From a beta proteobacterium L13 (GTDB lineage: Bacteria; Pseudomonadota; Gammaproteobacteria; Burkholderiales; Chromobacteriaceae), in contig AMYZ01000018.1 in NCBI GenBank assembly GCA_000335715.1, positions 1 to 64,000 of the forward strand: a DNA stretch of 64,000 nucleotides, given 5' to 3'. Below are positions 62,090-64,000 of the stretch, piece by piece. Under the pieces are notes generated by a model. The model was not told the DNA's origin. It saw only the letters and a list, made by a program, of their open reading frames with translations, and did not search any database. Position numbers and translations under genes: made by a program. How positions within the stretch are numbered: the first letter of the stretch is position 1; every line of letters starts with the position of its first letter.

Positions 62090-64000
62090 ATGGCGCGCAT
62101 GATTCCGGCCACCGGACCGCAAGACACGAATAGTCGTGGTGAGAAGAAAATTTATGACCTGTTAAAGCAAGGCTTGTCGGACGATTTCACGGTAATTCAT
62201 AGTCTTCCGTGGCTGGCGCGCGGTATCAAAGAAATCGATCCGGACTACGCGCCGACGGGCGAGATTGATTTCCTCATTATTCACGAATCACTGGGCCTTT
62301 TAGCGCTTGAGGTCAAGGGCGGGGAACAGCGAGTCGAGGACGGGCTTTTCATCTATGTGAAAACCGGAAACACAGGGAATCATGTTCTCCAAACTCGCAA
62401 GAACCTTCATGGCCTAGCCCGGTGGCTGGGCAGTGATCCCCATCTGCGCTGGCGCATTGGCTACGGATTGGTTTTTCCACATAGTGTGTTTGGCGAGAAC
62501 ATAATTAGTCCCGGACTCGTTGACATCACCGTCACGCCACCGCAATCACTGTTTATCGATCGCATGAATATGGGTGCTTCCGAGCTGGTGGCCCGAATTC
62601 GCGAGCTGATGGAGTACTGGAAGCAAGCCCTCGGCAACCCGGCACTTGGCGCCAGCCGCGCGGCCCGTCTTGTTGATGTGTTATGCCCGACATTTGACGG
62701 CAGCCCATCGTGGGGTGATCGAGTGGAGCATGACAATAGAATTTGGCTGCGTCTGACCCAGGAGCAAGCTTCAGTCGTGCACACGATCATGGGTCAGGCT
62801 CGAATGGTAGTAACTGGCTGGCCAGGCACAGGCAAAACGTTAATCGCAGTTGAGATCGCCCGACGCATGATCGCGCAGGGCAAGCGAGTGTTGATGTTGA
62901 CGTTCAATGCCTTGCTTGTCGGGCATCTGCGCAGAGAGATTGATTCTGCAACGATGGCGAAAGTAGCGACCTGGCATGGGTTCTGTTCGGATTACGCCAG
63001 AAGACTGCCTGGGCAAATCGAATCCAATTCGAGCTGGCCGGAGCATGGATGCTTGGAGGATCTGCAGAATGCCCAAGCGAACGGGCTTGTCCCGGATTTC
63101 GATGTACTCATTCTCGACGAGGCACAAACCCTCCGTCGGGAGTGGTGCACCTGGCTCGCCGCGCAATTTATGGGAAAGCCGACCATCGCCTTCTGTGATG
63201 AAACCCAGCGGTTCTCCTTTGAGAAAGAGCGGATTTCCACCGAAGATCTCTGCAAGGTATTCGGGATTGAGAGCCCATTTTCTCTTACGATCCCATTGCG
63301 ATCTCCCCGCAGCGTATTCGATCGTTTGCTGCGTGTTCGACTGCCTTCGTGCCAGATGATCAACCCGCGGGATCTGGAAGAAGATACATTGCAAGAGTAC
63401 GTAGTCGGAGACGTGGACACTACGATTGATGAGGTGATTGAGGGGTTAACGGCCAAAGGGCTTGATCGAGCCGACATTGTCGTGTTGTCTCGGTTCGGGT
63501 GGTCACGCAATCGTGCCAGTGCCGAGCGCTATGAAACAGTGGCCCGCTTTCGTGGCATGGAGGCACCTGTCATCATCATTGCGGGAGCCGATAATATGGA
63601 CGATATCGAACTGTTTTGTGCTTACTCCCGCGCCACGACGGTTTGTATCGCGCTGTACGAAGCGGAGCCCTTGGGTTGTAAGTCATCGCGCGGCAAGTTT
63701 CAAGAGCTGGTCTTGGAACATCCAGACAATGCAAACACCGCGAATGCAGCCAGAGAAGAGGGCTTGACCAGATTCATCTTGGCTCGACACGTCGAGTCTG
63801 CTTCTGTTGGACTCTCCTCTGTGGAGCTGTCTTGGTGTGAGGCCTGGAAATGCTGGTTCGTTGACAGGCAAGACGATGCAGAGGCCGCGGACCTTTGGAT
63901 AGACTACTTGCTGGCGTACCACGATTGGCCTGTATATTCTTGGACCTCGACCAGCCGGCGTGAGATCAAATGTGAAGATCCTGCGGCCAATAACGCTCAG
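62090..64000 (+). CDS. NERD-domain nuclease fused to a UvrD-like helicase (3' end beyond window)
   Basis: The frame is open for 637 codons to the window edge. The N-terminal NERD nuclease-like domain shows GEIDFLII (D60) and LALEVKGGE (E74-x-K76), the PD-(D/E)XK-type pattern. A superfamily 1 helicase follows, with Walker A GWPGTGKT (243-250), RVLMLTFNALLVGHLR, TWHGFCSDY and Walker B FDVLILDEAQTL. Later motifs include IPLRSPRSVFD and ADIVVLSRFGW. NERD-helicases are frequent in defence islands and resemble Nhi-type phage-defence proteins in layout. GGGAGAGG precedes the ATG. The role is inferred. Confidence 0.8.
   Translation, partial: MARMIPATGPQDTNSRGEKKIYDLLKQGLSDDFTVIHSLPWLARGIKEIDPDYAPTGEIDFLIIHESLGLLALEVKGGEQRVEDGLFIYVKTGNTGNHVLQTRKNLHGLARWLGSDPHLRWRIGYGLVFPHSVFGENIISPGLVDITVTPPQSLFIDRMNMGASELVARIRELMEYWKQALGNPALGASRAARLVDVLCPTFDGSPSWGDRVEHDNRIWLRLTQEQASVVHTIMGQARMVVTGWPGTGKTLIAVEIARRMIAQGKRVLMLTFNALLVGHLRREIDSATMAKVATWHGFCSDYARRLPGQIESNSSWPEHGCLEDLQNAQANGLVPDFDVLILDEAQTLRREWCTWLAAQFMGKPTIAFCDETQRFSFEKERISTEDLCKVFGIESPFSLTIPLRSPRSVFDRLLRVRLPSCQMINPRDLEEDTLQEYVVGDVDTTIDEVIEGLTAKGLDRADIVVLSRFGWSRNRASAERYETVARFRGMEAPVIIIAGADNMDDIELFCAYSRATTVCIALYEAEPLGCKSSRGKFQELVLEHPDNANTANAAREEGLTRFILARHVESASVGLSSVELSWCEAWKCWFVDRQDDAEAADLWIDYLLAYHDWPVYSWTSTSRREIKCEDPAANNAQ

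Noticed and set aside
40000-64000. CRISPR array or Cas genes linked to the Tn7-like element
   Set aside because: No regularly spaced repeats with unique spacers and no Cas protein motif; the 61.3 kb repeats are contiguous short units, not repeat-spacer arrays.

Overview
The first 40 kb looks like the chromosome of a GC-rich betaproteobacterium, most likely Neisseriales/Chromobacteriaceae. The inference rests on the gene families present: a betaproteobacterial porin, DUF3579, DUF2788, a YajQ/YghU pair, and dense c-di-GMP and chemotaxis genes. This part is ordinary housekeeping. It holds accA (cut by the window edge), tilS, cdd, an ArgP-like regulator, tRNA-Ser(UGA), a hybrid sensor kinase with a SUOX-fold partner and an HD-GYP response regulator, the metNIQ methionine importer, trpG-trpD, a phosphohexomutase, prmB, map, a porin, dinG, an Orn/Lys/Arg decarboxylase, argF-argG, yajQ, yghU, GGDEF and EAL proteins, a pirin, an RlmN-like enzyme, an HD-GYP/PAS-MCP/MCP operon, an EamA exporter and slyD.

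The core is studded with the 9-mer GTTGGCCGC (often AAGGTTGGCCGCA). I counted 33 copies by eye, on both strands, in genes and between genes; two intergenic copies form inverted-repeat hairpins. I found none after about 40.19 kb. This pattern resembles a DNA uptake sequence or another genome-signature motif and is the most striking signal in the core.

At about 40,190 a short gene breaks off after its KGCPK motif and base composition changes. From there to at least 61.5 kb lies a mobile accessory region. It carries a Tn7-like operon (tnsA-tnsB-tnsC-tniQ/tnsD, 47.4 to 41.6 kb, leftward, with start/stop overlaps), a degenerate IS3 orfA and an XRE regulator. It also carries a CoiA-like protein, an unrecognised cassette of one membrane zinc-site protein and two envelope proteins sharing a GD.SPAIN motif, and a DUF3883-type nuclease-like protein. 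The rest is a HEPN-like small protein, an AT-rich AAA ATPase/HNH pair of Septu (PtuAB) type, an intact IS3-family element, and a Gabija GajA/GajB pair.

Near 61.3-61.5 kb are short repeats with 21-23 bp spacing (TTTCAA.CTTTGG type and GCGACA.ATAA type). They resemble transposase-binding arrays at a Tn7-like end, and part of them matches in inverted orientation a sequence at about 40,280. The simplest reading is a roughly 21 kb Tn7-like element loaded with anti-phage genes; the exact ends are not proven. After a GC-rich structured noncoding stretch, a NERD-nuclease/UvrD-like helicase gene runs off the right edge.
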